A stretch of DNA of 64,000 bases, from positions 186,001-250,000 of the forward strand of contig CP119645.1 of NCBI GenBank assembly GCA_030078075.1. The letters are read 5' to 3'. How positions within the stretch are numbered: the stretch's first letter is position 1; the number at the start of each line of letters is the position of its first letter. The notes beneath the pieces were generated by a model. It searched no databases and had not been told where the DNA came from. It was given only the letters and a program-made list of their open reading frames with translations. The stretch comes from Crithidia sp. LVH-60A. Taxonomy: Eukaryota > Euglenozoa > Kinetoplastea > Trypanosomatida > Trypanosomatidae. Below, piece by piece: positions 43,654 through 54,641 of the stretch. Both the position numbers and the translations under genes were made by a program.

Positions 43654-44511
43654 TCACACCCGCTGCCCCGGCCCATCCTCCATTGCTGGCGCTGCTGCGC
43701 CGAGGTAGTTCGCCACAACCGGGACGAAGGCGTGGAAAGCGAAGCGGAGCTCGTCCATGCTGCGTGCCCCCATCATCTGCACCTTGCCCGTCACAAAGAC
43801 GCTACAGCTGACACTCCACTGGTTGTCACCGCGCGACGACTTGCCGAGAAAGCGCAGCACGCACCCGTTAAAGCGCTCGGGCTCGTAGCTGCCCTGCACC
43901 GTCTCCACCCCGTTCGGGTGGGCGGGGTCGACGTGGTAGTGCGCCAGCTCGTAGAGGCGAACGGGGCTGCAAATGTTGAAGCGCGCCGTGATGGAGCGAA
44001 CACGGAACTTGAGCGACACAAAGGTAAGGCCAAGGGCTTTGCGGATAATGCGTGCTGCCAGCTCCGCTGCCTGGCGCGCTTCACTCACACTGGCGGCGCC
44101 GATGATGTTGAGGGCACCGGAGTTATGTACGACCACCACCGCCGTCGGCTCGTGCAGCCGCATCGTTGCAGAGGGGATGCGGTTGTTCGGCATGTACTCC
44201 ACGTTGCGTGTCGCGCAGCTGAGCTGGGCGAGGTCGACGCCAACCTCGATGTGTGCCTGTGCCTGCACCGCGACGACGACAGGGAAGGCGTTGGGCTGAA
44301 CGTTGGGTAGGTAGCGCTGGACGTTGTCGATGGCAGCTGGCAACTCCTCTGCCTCAAAGTTGTGGGCTGCGGAGAGCGGGACGCCACCTTCGAGGCTTGC
44401 GAGGTCGCCGAGGTGGTTGTCCATCTGCACAGCCGGGGCGTCGAAGCCGAAGCCGGTGTCCATGTCCTCCCCCATGCCCTCGTTGAAGAAGTCCTCGACG
44501 TCGTCGTCCAT
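43654..44511 (-). CDS. TRF4: TATA-binding-protein-related factor (TBP/TRF4)
   Basis: A 285-residue protein with an acidic N-terminus (1-70) and the two direct repeats of the TBP core. Repeat 1 has VDLAQLSCATRNVEYMP and RLHEPTAVVVVHNSGAL. Repeat 2 has YEPERFNGCVLRFL and SVFVTGKVQMMGA. Of the four Phe that insert into the TATA minor groove in yeast and human TBP, the two in repeat 2 appear kept (ERF, SVF), while the repeat 1 positions are Ile and His. In trypanosomatids this factor works with the SNAPc complex at spliced-leader, snRNA and tRNA-type promoters. The ATG at 44511 gives a full-length family member. Confidence 0.88.
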   Translation of the reverse strand: MDDDVEDFFNEGMGEDMDTGFGFDAPAVQMDNHLGDLASLEGGVPLSAAHNFEAEELPAAIDNVQRYLPNVQPNAFPVVVAVQAQAHIEVGVDLAQLSCATRNVEYMPNNRIPSATMRLHEPTAVVVVHNSGALNIIGAASVSEARQAAELAARIIRKALGLTFVSLKFRVRSITARFNICSPVRLYELAHYHVDPAHPNGVETVQGSYEPERFNGCVLRFLGKSSRGDNQWSVSCSVFVTGKVQMMGARSMDELRFAFHAFVPVVANYLGAAAPAMEDGPGQRV

Positions 44512-45884
44512 TGGTGCGTGTCTCTCTCTCTCTCTTACTCACTATGGGTCTTTTTTTCTCTCTTTAAGTGCACGCGTGGGCTCAGAGACGTCGTTGGGGG
44601 TAAATTAAAAAAAAGAAAAGATAAAGTGGAGGAGAGAGAAGCAAATGAAGAAATGGCTCCACCCGTTTCATGTGTCGTAGTCATAGACGAGGAAAGAAAA
44701 CGAAGCGGGCTCGTGAAGGGGGTGGTAGACGGCTCTGCACCGCAGACAAGCCAAGGAAGCAATGACTAACGAGAGAAATATCTTTAAAAAAAAAACGACA
44801 AGCATACGAGTTTCGGTAGCTGAAAAAAAAAGAAAGGCAGAGTTCGTTTTACTTTCCTTTTCTTCTTTGTTTCCGTTTTACGGGGCTTCACCGTCTCTTT
44901 CAGTACCCCATCGAAGGCAACGCTGCCTTCCACGGCGTCTGCTGCCTTTGCTCCCCTCATCGTCACCAAAGACGCGGAGGGCAAGAGAAAGACCTGGAGA
45001 GAGGCCATGACTGTCCAATTTGTTTGCACCGACACCGGCTGCCTTGCTTTACATCTTTCTTTTTTACCTTTTTTCGGATACGATGGATTAACAGTTCGCC
45101 CGTCACTACACTCCTAGAAAAGAAAATTGAAAAAAAAGTCAAATAGAAGGCATAATAGAGTCCAGCAAAGCCACTTGCTTATCTGTTTTTACATGTTATC
45201 CAGCAGCGCAGCCATCTTTTTTTTCCTTTTCCTTTGCCTGTCGTCGTATTAGAGTTCCGTCGCTTCAGGAAATGGCCTCTACTACACCGAGGGAACAACG
45301 AAAAGCTAAGAAAAAATCATTGAGCAACACGAACACAAGCGGAAGCGGGGTATTGAAAAGCACACACAAGCGCACACACACTTACACACACACACTTCAA
45401 TACGCCATTGATTCCCACACCAGCAAAACACACATCCAGTGAAGGGAAGACAAGAGAAAAAAAAGGTAGCCACACCAATACACACTTCTTTTGTTCTTTG
45501 GTGGTGAGTCTCGGGCCTTCCACTCCGGCGGTCGCTACTGCCGCGTAGCTAATGCTTGCAGCGAACGCGCACCGCATACCGTAGCCGTAGATAGATAGGC
45601 GGGGTAAGAGGAAGAGAGAGAATAAAAAAAAAATGAGATTCACGAAGCAATGCAGCGTGACGTTAGTGGAAGCTCAGGCGTAGATACACAGTGAGAAACG
45701 CAGAAACGGCTTTTACACACACACGCAGCGCAGCAACAGAGTTCGACGCTCTTCTCGTCGTACTCCCTGCTGCAGCTGCCGCTGTGAGAAAAAAACAACC
45801 GAAAACGGGAATGAAAAACAGTTGTCGGCCTTCTGCCTGCCATAACACAACACACACGGAGAGAAAAAAAAACTCCGAGCCAAC
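44512..45884. other. Intergenic DNA upstream of TBP/TRF4
   Basis: About 1.4 kb, no gene seen. On the coding strand a pyrimidine-rich tract (44606-44650) is followed by an AG, a plausible splice acceptor about 100 bases from the TBP start. CA-type repeats lie at about 45360-45402. Confidence 0.6.
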
Positions 45885-47825
45885 CTAGTGCGAGTGGCTG
45901 TCGTGAGAGTGACCGTGATCACCTCCCTCTGCCGCTGCACTGTCGCCTTCGGCAGCATCGCCGCCGTCGCCGCTGCTGCTGCTAATCAACCGGCAGCGAA
46001 ACATATCCGCCACCGACGCGATGTCGCGCTCACACTCGCACGACTCTGACGACGGGGCGGTGATGGTGCGTTCCTCCCAGTTGTAGTGGATGGGCGACGA
46101 GAAGGCGTGGAACTGGCTCAGCGTGGCGATGCACTGCTCCAGCGACGCGTTGACGATGTTGCCCGTCGCCGCCGTGTGCGGCTCTGCAGCGTCCTCGCCC
46201 TCCGCTGTCGCGGGTGTCGCCGTCGGCTTGGCAGGCGTCCCGCCTTCTGCCTCTTCCTCCTCCTCGCTGCCGAGGTACTCCTCCCTCGACTCGGTGTGGT
46301 TGCTGCACACGAGCAGCGTCGTGAAGGTGTCCTGCACCGGCAGACTCCCGCGTGCGAGGGCCGTCAACAGGTCTGTCGCCTCGCGAATTTGCGTCGCGGA
46401 GACGGACTCGTGTACGAGCAGGGTGACGTGCAGCGAGTACTTGTGGCCGTGGCGGACGAGAAAGACGTTCATGAATAGAATCTTCTTCTGCTGCACGGCC
46501 GTCACGTCTTCACCAGACGAGAAGGACGAAGACGACGGCGTTGCAGTGCCGCATGCTGCTGCTGCTGCTGCTGCTGTTGTTGCTGTTGCGTCGCCTCCAG
46601 CCGCACCTGAAGGTGATTGCACCACCGGCCGTCCATGTTCGATGCGCAGGGTGAAGTCTTGCAGCTGCTCCCGAATCGCACTCACCTCCTCTGCGTTTTG
46701 GTAATCGAAAAACTCGAGCACGGCGTCGCGGAACAAGCCATACCCGATCTTGCAAATCGAGAGAGAGACGGCGAGACCGGCAAGGCCGTCGATGCCGGGA
46801 ATGCCCACCACCTGCCCCGCCACGCCAACGAGCGCCACGCCACCACTCCACGCATCCGCGCGGTGGTGATAGGCGTTGGCCACTACCACTCGTGATCCAG
46901 CCCGCAGCCCAACGCGTCGCGTCCAGCGAAAGAGCAACTCCTTCATCACAACAGAGGCGGCAGCGATGCCGACCATCGTCCACAGAATGACCTGCTTGCC
47001 CGTTGTCTCGTCATACTGGGTGACTTCGAAGTGGCTGTGGCCGTGGTGGCCGTCCCCGCCGTGGCTGTGGTTGTGCGACAGATTGCTGTCACCGGTCGCT
47101 GCCGCCACCACAGCATCGCTGCTGCCGGCCGCGTGGGAGTGGCCGTGCGCGGCCTCGTCGCTGACGCTCTCCGCACTCGTCGGCGCGTTGCCTGCCGCAG
47201 CCGCCGCCAGCGCGTTGCGCACGCTCATCATCAGCGCAGCCGCGATGCCGCCTGTCGGGGCAGAGATGGCGAGCAGGTTCGCGACGTCGACGACGCACTG
47301 CTCGAGCGATTGCACTAGCAGCGCGACACCGCCGAAGAAGAGAATGGCGGCGACGAGGACGGCACCGGAGGTCTCCAGGCGGCCGATGCCGAAGGGAAAG
47401 CGGCAGCGCGGGAACTTCTTCTGCGAGAGAGAGATGGCGCCGTACGAGATGATGTCGGCCAAAATATCCGTCAGCGCGTGAAAGCCGTCCGCCACCAACG
47501 CCACCGAGCCGCCGGCTGAGCCGATCCAAAGCTTCGTGACGCAGAAGAAGACGTTCGTGGCGCCACCCGCCAGCGTTGCCATCTGACACTGGCGGAGATA
47601 CTTACCAGAGATGTTCTTCTCGATGCTGCCGTGGCTGTGAGCGTGACCGTGGCCGCCATGACTGTGGCCGTGTTCGCCGTGGCTGTGACTGTGGCCACGC
47701 AGCTGGTTGCGCGCCGTCGCCGTTGCTGCCGTGGTGCCCGTCGTGTGGGCCCCGGCGGTTGCCTTGGCCGCAAGCTCAGGCTTTGCAATGATGGGAGGTG
47801 TGCGCATGGTGAAGAGGCGGCGCAT
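45885..47825 (-). CDS. CDF-family zinc (cation) efflux transporter, ZnT-like
   Basis: A 646-residue cation diffusion facilitator. The N-terminus is His-rich (GHSHSHGEHGHSHGGHGH, about residues 44-65). The transport site is formed by HALTD in the second span (VADGFHALTDILAD) and HHRAD in the fifth span (YHHRADAWSGG). A long Ala- and His-containing loop of about 100 residues sits between spans four and five, with a second His cluster that may bind zinc. The cytosolic C-terminal domain is long, with Ala- and acid-rich insertions, and the protein ends in another His cluster (DHGHSHDSHSH). By family knowledge it moves zinc out of the cytosol into an organelle or out of the cell. The start ATG at 47825 is the first in frame. 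Confidence 0.9.
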   Translation of the reverse strand: MRRLFTMRTPPIIAKPELAAKATAGAHTTGTTAATATARNQLRGHSHSHGEHGHSHGGHGHAHSHGSIEKNISGKYLRQCQMATLAGGATNVFFCVTKLWIGSAGGSVALVADGFHALTDILADIISYGAISLSQKKFPRCRFPFGIGRLETSGAVLVAAILFFGGVALLVQSLEQCVVDVANLLAISAPTGGIAAALMMSVRNALAAAAAGNAPTSAESVSDEAAHGHSHAAGSSDAVVAAATGDSNLSHNHSHGGDGHHGHSHFEVTQYDETTGKQVILWTMVGIAAASVVMKELLFRWTRRVGLRAGSRVVVANAYHHRADAWSGGVALVGVAGQVVGIPGIDGLAGLAVSLSICKIGYGLFRDAVLEFFDYQNAEEVSAIREQLQDFTLRIEHGRPVVQSPSGAAGGDATATTAAAAAAACGTATPSSSSFSSGEDVTAVQQKKILFMNVFLVRHGHKYSLHVTLLVHESVSATQIREATDLLTALARGSLPVQDTFTTLLVCSNHTESREEYLGSEEEEEAEGGTPAKPTATPATAEGEDAAEPHTAATGNIVNASLEQCIATLSQFHAFSSPIHYNWEERTITAPSSESCECERDIASVADMFRCRLISSSSGDGGDAAEGDSAAAEGGDHGHSHDSHSH

Positions 47826-49804
47826 TAAGAGAGAGCGGCGAGGAAGAAAAAAAGAGATACAAGAGACGATCGAAAAAGGCCAATCAATAAAAGGCGGCCT
47901 CTTTTATTTTGGGTTTCTAGTAGGAGACGGGAGAGTTGAGTTGACGTGTTTTTTTGGTTTGGCAGGCGTATGTGATGGAGAGGGTCGGCGCCGCAAGTTG
48001 TGTGTTTGTGTGTTGAAAGGATGCGTTTGACACGTCGGGAAACGAGAGTTGTGTTGTGGTGCAGAAAGGAATCGAAAGCAAAACAACCAAAAACACCCAC
48101 TCACACAAGCACACAAAAAACAATCACAGAAGGAAAAGAGGAGAGAAGAAGAAGACAAGAAGAATAATAATAATAATAGTATGGTGGTAGAGAGACCACA
48201 AGGAGAAATTATGACAAGTCCGAAAAAAAAAAAAGAGACAAAGCTAAGATACAGTCAGAGAAAGATGAAAGAGGGACCGTGTGTGCAGGACTCGCACGGA
48301 GGGTCAGGCGCCGGAAAAAAAAAAAGAAGAGAGTGTCTTCAGCAAGAGCTCAGAGTGAAGCGGAAACAGACTGACTCCCCTACGACAGTTTTTTCTTTTT
48401 TTTTTCTGGTCGCAGATCTTGTTCTTCGCTGCTTTTGCTTTGACTGCTCTCCGCCGAGCAGGGCGAAAGAAAAAAAGGAAGTGTCTGTTAAAAATAATAA
48501 TCTGTTGAAGTCGGCAGTTGGAAGTGCTTACGAACACGTGGTGAAGTTGCAAGCCGGTAGGAGACGACGGTAGACTGCTCTTTCGAGGCGTGCCGCACCA
48601 CGCAGAAGTGTGAACGAGAGGGTCTGCAACGACACACACACACACAAACACGCACAAACAGACGCGAATAGTAACAATAATAATAATAATAAAGGAGCAG
48701 AGGTGAAAAGTGAGTGGTGAAGAACCACAAACAAAAACAGCTGTATGCCTGCGCAAGCTTGAGAGTACGAGACGCGTGTGCTGCAGGGAGTCTTATTTCT
48801 ATGTATTCGGCACCGCAGGCAACGAGGCCAGATGAACCAGAACGAACAGGAGCTGCAACTCTGTTATAGGGACGGTGAGCACAGGAGCAAAATAAAAAAA
48901 TAGAATAACAAGAAAGGCACACGTCGCGATGCAAACAGGCAGCTTCACAGTCTCTACCGGACGAGAGCAATTTGTCTGAGAGAACGTCGGATAAACACAG
49001 AGAGAAAATAAGACAAAAGGTGTTCTTTTCTTTTCTTTTTTAATAAAGCGGACTCCACTCCTTGATGCCGCTCATCCACCGCACACCGAGAGAATAGAGA
49101 GAAATATAAGTTAATAGTGTACCTTGTCCACAGTGCCAGCGTTGCGGTACAATAATAGCAGGTGAAGACCAGTCAACAACATAAAAGTAGCTAGATGTGA
49201 AGGTAGGCTGAGTTACCTGTGCAAAACGGCTGCTGAGGTGTGAACAACTGTTTTTATGGCGGCGTACCCCCAAGAAGAGGACACGCATGCAGACGCATAG
49301 AAGACGTAGAGAAAGAGGCAGAAGAGAAGCAAAGTAGAGCAGTCAAGCAGAGAAGAATATAACTTAGACACCTTTGCTTAGGGAGAGTGCTCTTTATCAT
49401 CTCCACTGGAGGAGAATCTGCTTCCTCGAACGCCTCACTCTGACCATTACTGCCTCTGCGGCAGCCGTCATCTGAGCAAGGCACGAGCGGCACGATATGA
49501 TGCGTGGCGCAGCGGCCACCACATCGCAGTCGATAGTTTTTACCTTATTATAAAGAAAAAGAATCACTTCGTCTGCTCTCATTTTTTTTTTGGAGTTGAG
49601 GGTGTATGAGCATCTTTGTGCGGAGCCGCTGCGGAACAGAACGAAGAACGAGAGAAGAACCAGAAGGCGCGCAATCCTGTTCCAAGAAAAAAAAACCAGC
49701 AGCTGTCAAATTCTAGACGCACATGTGCTGATGCATTTCGATATCCACCCTTGTCAGCAACGAGAAAACAAAATAAAACAAAACAAAACGAAAAAGGAGT
49801 TGGT
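47826..49804. other. Long intergenic DNA upstream of the zinc transporter
   Basis: About 2 kb with no convincing gene. It contains AAT-type microsatellites (about 48163-48178 and 48675-48692), CA repeats (about 48629-48646) and A runs. On the coding strand the purine-rich plus-strand stretches are pyrimidine tracts. Confidence 0.55.
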
Positions 49805-51760
49805 CTAGTACTGTGTCACCGATCGTAGCGCCTCAACGGGTGGCACGAGCAGCACCACGTCGCGCAGCCGTCCATCACGCAAAATGTGCAGCGTCAGCTC
49901 AAAGTATGGCAGACACTGCGCCAGCATATCCTTGTGCTGCAACGACGCAGGGTACATAAACGGCGACGACGGAGAGGATGTCGCTGCAGCACCGTTGCCG
50001 CGAAAGGCGAGGCCGGCTTTGTACCCGTTGCGGTGTTGCGCACCAGCAGCCTCGGCGCGAGCGCGATGCAGCGCAGTGTCAAACTCACTGCTAGCCGCCA
50101 CATCTTCACAACGCATTTCTTGCGCCGTGAAGATGGACGCGTCCACCACCCCTCCCGGGGCTGCGGTGTAGTGCCGCATGTAGCCCTCCTCGATCTTCAC
50201 CCGGCACTGCGCGTTGTAGTCGCGTGTGAGCTCAGCCAGTACGACGTAGAGCTGCGCGCGAGCGTGAATCGCGTGGTGGCCGACGCCGGCGATGACGTCG
50301 CCGACGCTGAGACCTGCGTGGTCGGCCAGGTATCCCTGGTACACCGCACGCACCCGCACCCCGGCGTGGGGCACTGCGACGTCCTCCAGTTCCACACCCA
50401 GTACGGGTGGGGCGGTGGCGACGGCGTGGCGGTGCGGCGCGTACACCTCCAGCACCTCCAGCCGTGCCACGACATCATGCAGCTGCTCCTCCGCGAGCTG
50501 CCGCTGCTGCTCCAGCTGATCCATCGAGGCCGTGAGCTTCGCCTCGTTCGAGTACCGGAAAAGCTGTTCAAGAAGGTGCGCCATCACCGCCGACTGACGG
50601 GGACGTCCTGTTAGGCCAGGGCATGAGGAGAACGTATCTCGATTGCCATCGAACGCAGCGTCGTCCGGCGCTGTCAGGGCTGCCAGCACGTCCTCCAGAA
50701 CGCCGCACCACGCCTCCTCTCTCTGGTCGAGTTGAGCGTGCAGCCACTGCGTGACGGCGGGAGGTGGCGCTGGTGCGGTAGCAGACGTCGCCTCCACCGT
50801 GGTGCGTGCGATGGCGCGCCTGTCCGCTTCGCCGTTCACCTTGTCGCCAGCTGCAACGCCCATCCATTGCAGTTGCCGCTGCTGCAGCTTTGAGCTTTTG
50901 TCAAGCGCAGTGACCTGCTCCGCAAGACTGTCCAGACGCTCTTCAAGCTTGTCTTCAAGCGAGGTTTTCCATTCTGCAAGAGAAGCTGCTACGGCACCGT
51001 GGCGGTCATTTGATTCGCTGCTGCTGCTGCTGCTGCTGCTCGTGATCGCAACGACTGGGACTTGCGCGCCGCACGGCGGCGGTGCCTGCTGTGAATGCGA
51101 CAACTCGGAAAGCTGGTGTTGTAAAGCATCAAGGCGCTCTTCCACCGTGGTTGCCCAGGTGGCGCTATGTGCTACATTTTGTGGGTCGTGGGGGCTAGCG
51201 TGCTCGCTACTTGACGTCTCGTCCGAAGGCTCAGGAGTCTCTTGTCTGCTGCCGTGTCTTTTGCGCTGCGCCGAAAAATGCCGTGTGTGATTGGCTTCAC
51301 TGGAGGATGAAGTATGCCGATGCCCCTCTCTATCAGACTTAGGCGACGGACTCGTGGCGGGGGTGGAGGCAGCAGGTGGTAGATCCCCTCGCCCGGAACG
51401 CAGTGCGTCGAGTTCCAATTTCTGGCGCGTCACCTCGCTGCAGAGGACGTCGCAGGTGGCGTGTTGACGCTGCAGAGCCGCGTCGTGCACGCGAATGTGC
51501 CGCACAAGGGCCGCGTTGATGTCGATGACATGTTTGCACGACGACAGCAATACTGCGAAGAGGTCGGCATAGGGCCCTTGTGTGTCGAAGGTGTGCTGCT
51601 CGTAAAACGCTTGCAGGCGGTGGAGGGTGTGGGCCTCGTGCGCCAGGATGGCGTCGACGTTGTGCAGCATCGCGTGTGCACCGCCGTCGACTCGTGAGGG
51701 GGAGGAAGACGGCGAGACGACTCCGTGAGATGGAGGGGAGGGGAGGTGTTCGTTGTGCAT
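49805..51760 (-). CDS. Coiled-coil protein with a PDZ-like domain, function unknown
   Basis: A 651-residue protein. The N-terminal 110 residues are helical. A low-complexity Ser-, His- and Glu-rich linker follows (about 130-270, with a Ser run). Predicted coiled coil lies at about 205-300 and 410-460. A PDZ-like fold at about 460-530 has VLGVELEDV as the carboxylate-binding strand, followed by GYLADHAGLSVGDVIAGVG, the usual PDZ 'AG L xx GD xI' core. I do not recognise a named family. A scaffold role is inferred from the coiled coil plus PDZ. The start ATG at 51760 is the first in frame. Codon use matches its neighbours. Confidence 0.75.
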   Translation of the reverse strand: MHNEHLPSPPSHGVVSPSSSPSRVDGGAHAMLHNVDAILAHEAHTLHRLQAFYEQHTFDTQGPYADLFAVLLSSCKHVIDINAALVRHIRVHDAALQRQHATCDVLCSEVTRQKLELDALRSGRGDLPPAASTPATSPSPKSDREGHRHTSSSSEANHTRHFSAQRKRHGSRQETPEPSDETSSSEHASPHDPQNVAHSATWATTVEERLDALQHQLSELSHSQQAPPPCGAQVPVVAITSSSSSSSSESNDRHGAVAASLAEWKTSLEDKLEERLDSLAEQVTALDKSSKLQQRQLQWMGVAAGDKVNGEADRRAIARTTVEATSATAPAPPPAVTQWLHAQLDQREEAWCGVLEDVLAALTAPDDAAFDGNRDTFSSCPGLTGRPRQSAVMAHLLEQLFRYSNEAKLTASMDQLEQQRQLAEEQLHDVVARLEVLEVYAPHRHAVATAPPVLGVELEDVAVPHAGVRVRAVYQGYLADHAGLSVGDVIAGVGHHAIHARAQLYVVLAELTRDYNAQCRVKIEEGYMRHYTAAPGGVVDASIFTAQEMRCEDVAASSEFDTALHRARAEAAGAQHRNGYKAGLAFRGNGAAATSSPSSPFMYPASLQHKDMLAQCLPYFELTLHILRDGRLRDVVLLVPPVEALRSVTQY

Positions 51761-53117
51761 CGGCGCACAAACACACTAGCCGCTTGAGAAGAGCAAAGAA
51801 TAAAAACTCCTGATGCTTTCTTGCACAGGTAGGGCAAAGTACGAGAGAAGGGAAAGCGAAAGTGTGCAATGTGGGTCTACCGGTGTGCGTGCATGCGTGC
51901 GGTGGAGGTGCACGTGCTCTATAGGGTGGAAACACAAGAGAAACAAAAAAAGAAAAAGAAAAGAGGGGTGAGTGCCGTCGCTACAAGAGAAACAGTAATG
52001 AGTGTGCAGCAAACAGTAAGGCACAATCGCAGGGACATAAGAAACGGAGGAGAGAGAGAGAGAGAGAGAGGAAATAGAGGAGAACAATTTAAAAAAGTAC
52101 GTAAAGCGATTGCACTTACAGACTTTTTCCAGAGGCGGTCTTGAATCATCAGTAGAGCCCTCGTTCTTCATTTCCGTTGAAGCAACCCATTCAATCACGC
52201 AAATGGAGAGGAAAGAGAACACGCGCTCGATGGACGTCAGAGGCAGAAAGGGTGGGTCTACCTCTCTGTGAATCAGCGGCTATCCCTTGTGTGCTTTCTC
52301 TCGTCAGAGGGCACCGAGACAAGCCGCTCTGCAACACGTGCCGTTTACTTCTGTCTATTTAGTGCTTTACAATCCACTTCGCGGACCTCTACAACAACAA
52401 CAACAACAACAACGAATAAAAAAGAGGAAAAAGTGAACACGGCGACACCTAAAACAACATGACGGAGAGCACGAGACGAAGGCGAAGGTCCTACTCAACT
52501 ATCCGTGAACCACACCGACGGCTCCAACGCACCTTCGCCGTCCTCGCACCTCTTTCACAGCAATGACATCGAACAAGAAACGACGGAAATCTCTCAGATA
52601 AAAAACCTCAACAACAACAACAAAACGACGTTTTTTCACACCCGCGGCAGCGAAAAGCCGAGCTGCACCCACAAACACATACACAGAAAAGGGCATGTCA
52701 GATTTTAAGCTTAAGGGAGATACACGTAAGAAAGTAAGGAAGGGATAGAAATCGAAACAACTCTGTGAAGTTAAAAGTATAAGCGAGGAGGGGGGAAAAA
52801 GGCGACGGCTCCAACGGGCGAGAGATGGCAGGTGACAAGAAGGGCGTAAACATAATCGAGGGAAAAACAACATTCCCTTGTCTGTGAGAGAAACACTTCA
52901 AAATGGGAAAAATGAAAGGTGCCTGTGCGGCTAGAAAGCTGTAAAACCTTACAAAACACAGCGCCACACTGAGTGAGAAAAGTGGCAGTGAAGACGAAAA
53001 GCCAAAAAAAAAGAAAACAAAAGCCGGTGCGTACATCATTACCCAGCGAAAAGACGGATGATATAATGCAGCTACCGTTTTAACTGTTTTCGTTTTTTTT
53101 GCCCTTTCTTTTTGCAC
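51761..53117. other. Intergenic DNA with simple repeats
   Basis: About 1.36 kb, no gene seen. A GA dinucleotide repeat lies at about 52050-52070 (CT on the coding strand) and a CAA repeat at about 52391-52412. Confidence 0.6.
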
Positions 53118-53486
53118 CTACAAAGAGCTTTGCTTTGTTGACGGTGTCCTTTTGCACAGCTCTAGAAAGCTCACGAGTGGCGTATTGACTGTGATGACGA
53201 ACTTCCCAAAGGCGCAGAATAGTACGTTGGCCATTGCAGGGGTGATGGACAGGGGCTGTGTTGCAAGAAGCTTGTCCAGGGCGGAGGAGCCTGTCTCGGA
53301 AGCCATCCCGTCGCGGGCCTGCGACAGCGCCTGACTGTTCAAGATGTTGGTGCTGCGACCGAGCGAGGAGGCGAGCGGAGCCAGCGAGGGCAGCAGGCGC
53401 TGTGCCTGGGCGGCGTTCTGGATGTGCAGCTTCGCCCACATGTGCCGCGGCAGCGGAGCACTGGCAAAGACACGACGACCGAACAT
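53118..53486 (-). CDS. Small protein of unknown function, possibly mitochondrial
   Basis: A 122-residue protein. The N-terminus (MFGRRVFASAPLPRHMWAK) is basic, amphipathic and lacks acidic residues, like a mitochondrial targeting peptide. The rest is hydrophobic and Ala/Leu-rich, with one stretch near 85-112 that could be a membrane segment. I do not recognise a family. The ATG at 53486 is chosen because coding-like sequence begins there; the open frame upstream is low-complexity leader DNA. Coding-strand position between conserved genes and GC-rich codons support it. Confidence 0.6.
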   Translation of the reverse strand: MFGRRVFASAPLPRHMWAKLHIQNAAQAQRLLPSLAPLASSLGRSTNILNSQALSQARDGMASETGSSALDKLLATQPLSITPAMANVLFCAFGKFVITVNTPLVSFLELCKRTPSTKQSSL

Positions 53487-54641
53487 GGCGATGGCGTCAG
53501 TGTTCAGCTGGTGTGTGTGTGGGGATTGTGTGTGCGTGTTTGTGTATGCGTAATCTCCTGACGAGCGATGATTGCTGGAGGGGTTGCGAGGGATGCAGAA
53601 AGAGAGAGAGAGAGAGAGGAAGAGGGGGTGGAAAGATATCGATATAAAGAAAGAAACAAGATGAGCGAAGCCCATCGATTGGAGCGCATCAGGCTTCGAA
53701 AAATGCCGCGCTGCTTCGCTTCTGAGTTCGGGGACAATACCTCATTTTGCCTGACAAAATTTCTGTTTTCTTTGAGTACGACGCAAAAAGCAGTGAGTGT
53801 CGTTCGCTGGATTTTTTAAGGCGGTAAAGATGCTCTTAAAGTTAGAAGCAGCGGATGATGATGTCGCGCAATGCTGCGCGGCCGCAATTAACCGAGTCAT
53901 CTGCGGGAAGATTTCGATAAGCAGACGTTCGATTCTAGTCTACTAGAGAAGAAAAACAGATTTCATTGACCATGGCGCTGGTCTCGTGGGGTCGCTGCGT
54001 CTTGCTCCGAGACGCTCGCATTGGGGTCGGATTCATCAGTGCTTCGTGGGAAAGGCCCTCGGCCCCCTGTTAGGAAGTCAGAGGCGGCCGATCGGGCTCT
54101 TGCTGAATCGGTTTTTGGCAAGGAGCATTTGGCTTGGCAGCGTTAAGCCGCTCAGCGCCGCAGCCTACGTACCCTCTGAAGGAGCTGCCGGCGCAGGAGA
54201 GCTTATTTTATTTAAAGAAGAAGGGGCGTTTCGAGAGACAAAGGAGACGAGTGAGAGGAGGGGATATGTAAAGTAATGGAGGCGACGGGCATAAAAAAGG
54301 GTAAAACGCCTTCAAAGCAATTCGGGCATTGCACGAGGCAGACGGCTTAGAAAGCAGAGCTGCACAGGAGAAGATAGTATACAGACTTTAAAAGATGACG
54401 CAGTATTTTTTTTTAACAATTTCGTCGAAGGTACTTTAAGCAGAAAAGAATGAAGAAAATGTGTGTGTTCACATGCAAAGGAAAAAACATAACAGAACAA
54501 ATAACTAAATTTAACAAGAGGAAACAAAAATCGAGCTGAAGAGAGACAGACACATCACTTTTCACATTTGCCACATGCAACAACAGCAGCAGCAACACAC
54601 TCTCACCACCACCACCATCATCACTGCTACCACTGTGACTA
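53487..54641. other. Intergenic DNA
   Basis: About 1.15 kb with no recognisable gene. GT/CA and GA simple repeats lie at about 53510-53545 and 53600-53618. A B-box-like GTTCGATTC at 53928-53936 has no matching tRNA arms. Confidence 0.6.

Noticed and set aside
52045-52075. Dinucleotide GA repeats (also near 53600, 55535 and 57885) as special elements
   Set aside because: They are pyrimidine tracts on the coding strand, expected for trans-splicing and polyadenylation in trypanosomatids.
53821-53945. Possible tRNA gene around a GTTCGATTC B-box-like sequence
   Set aside because: The T stem does not pair and no matching A box or acceptor stem is present.
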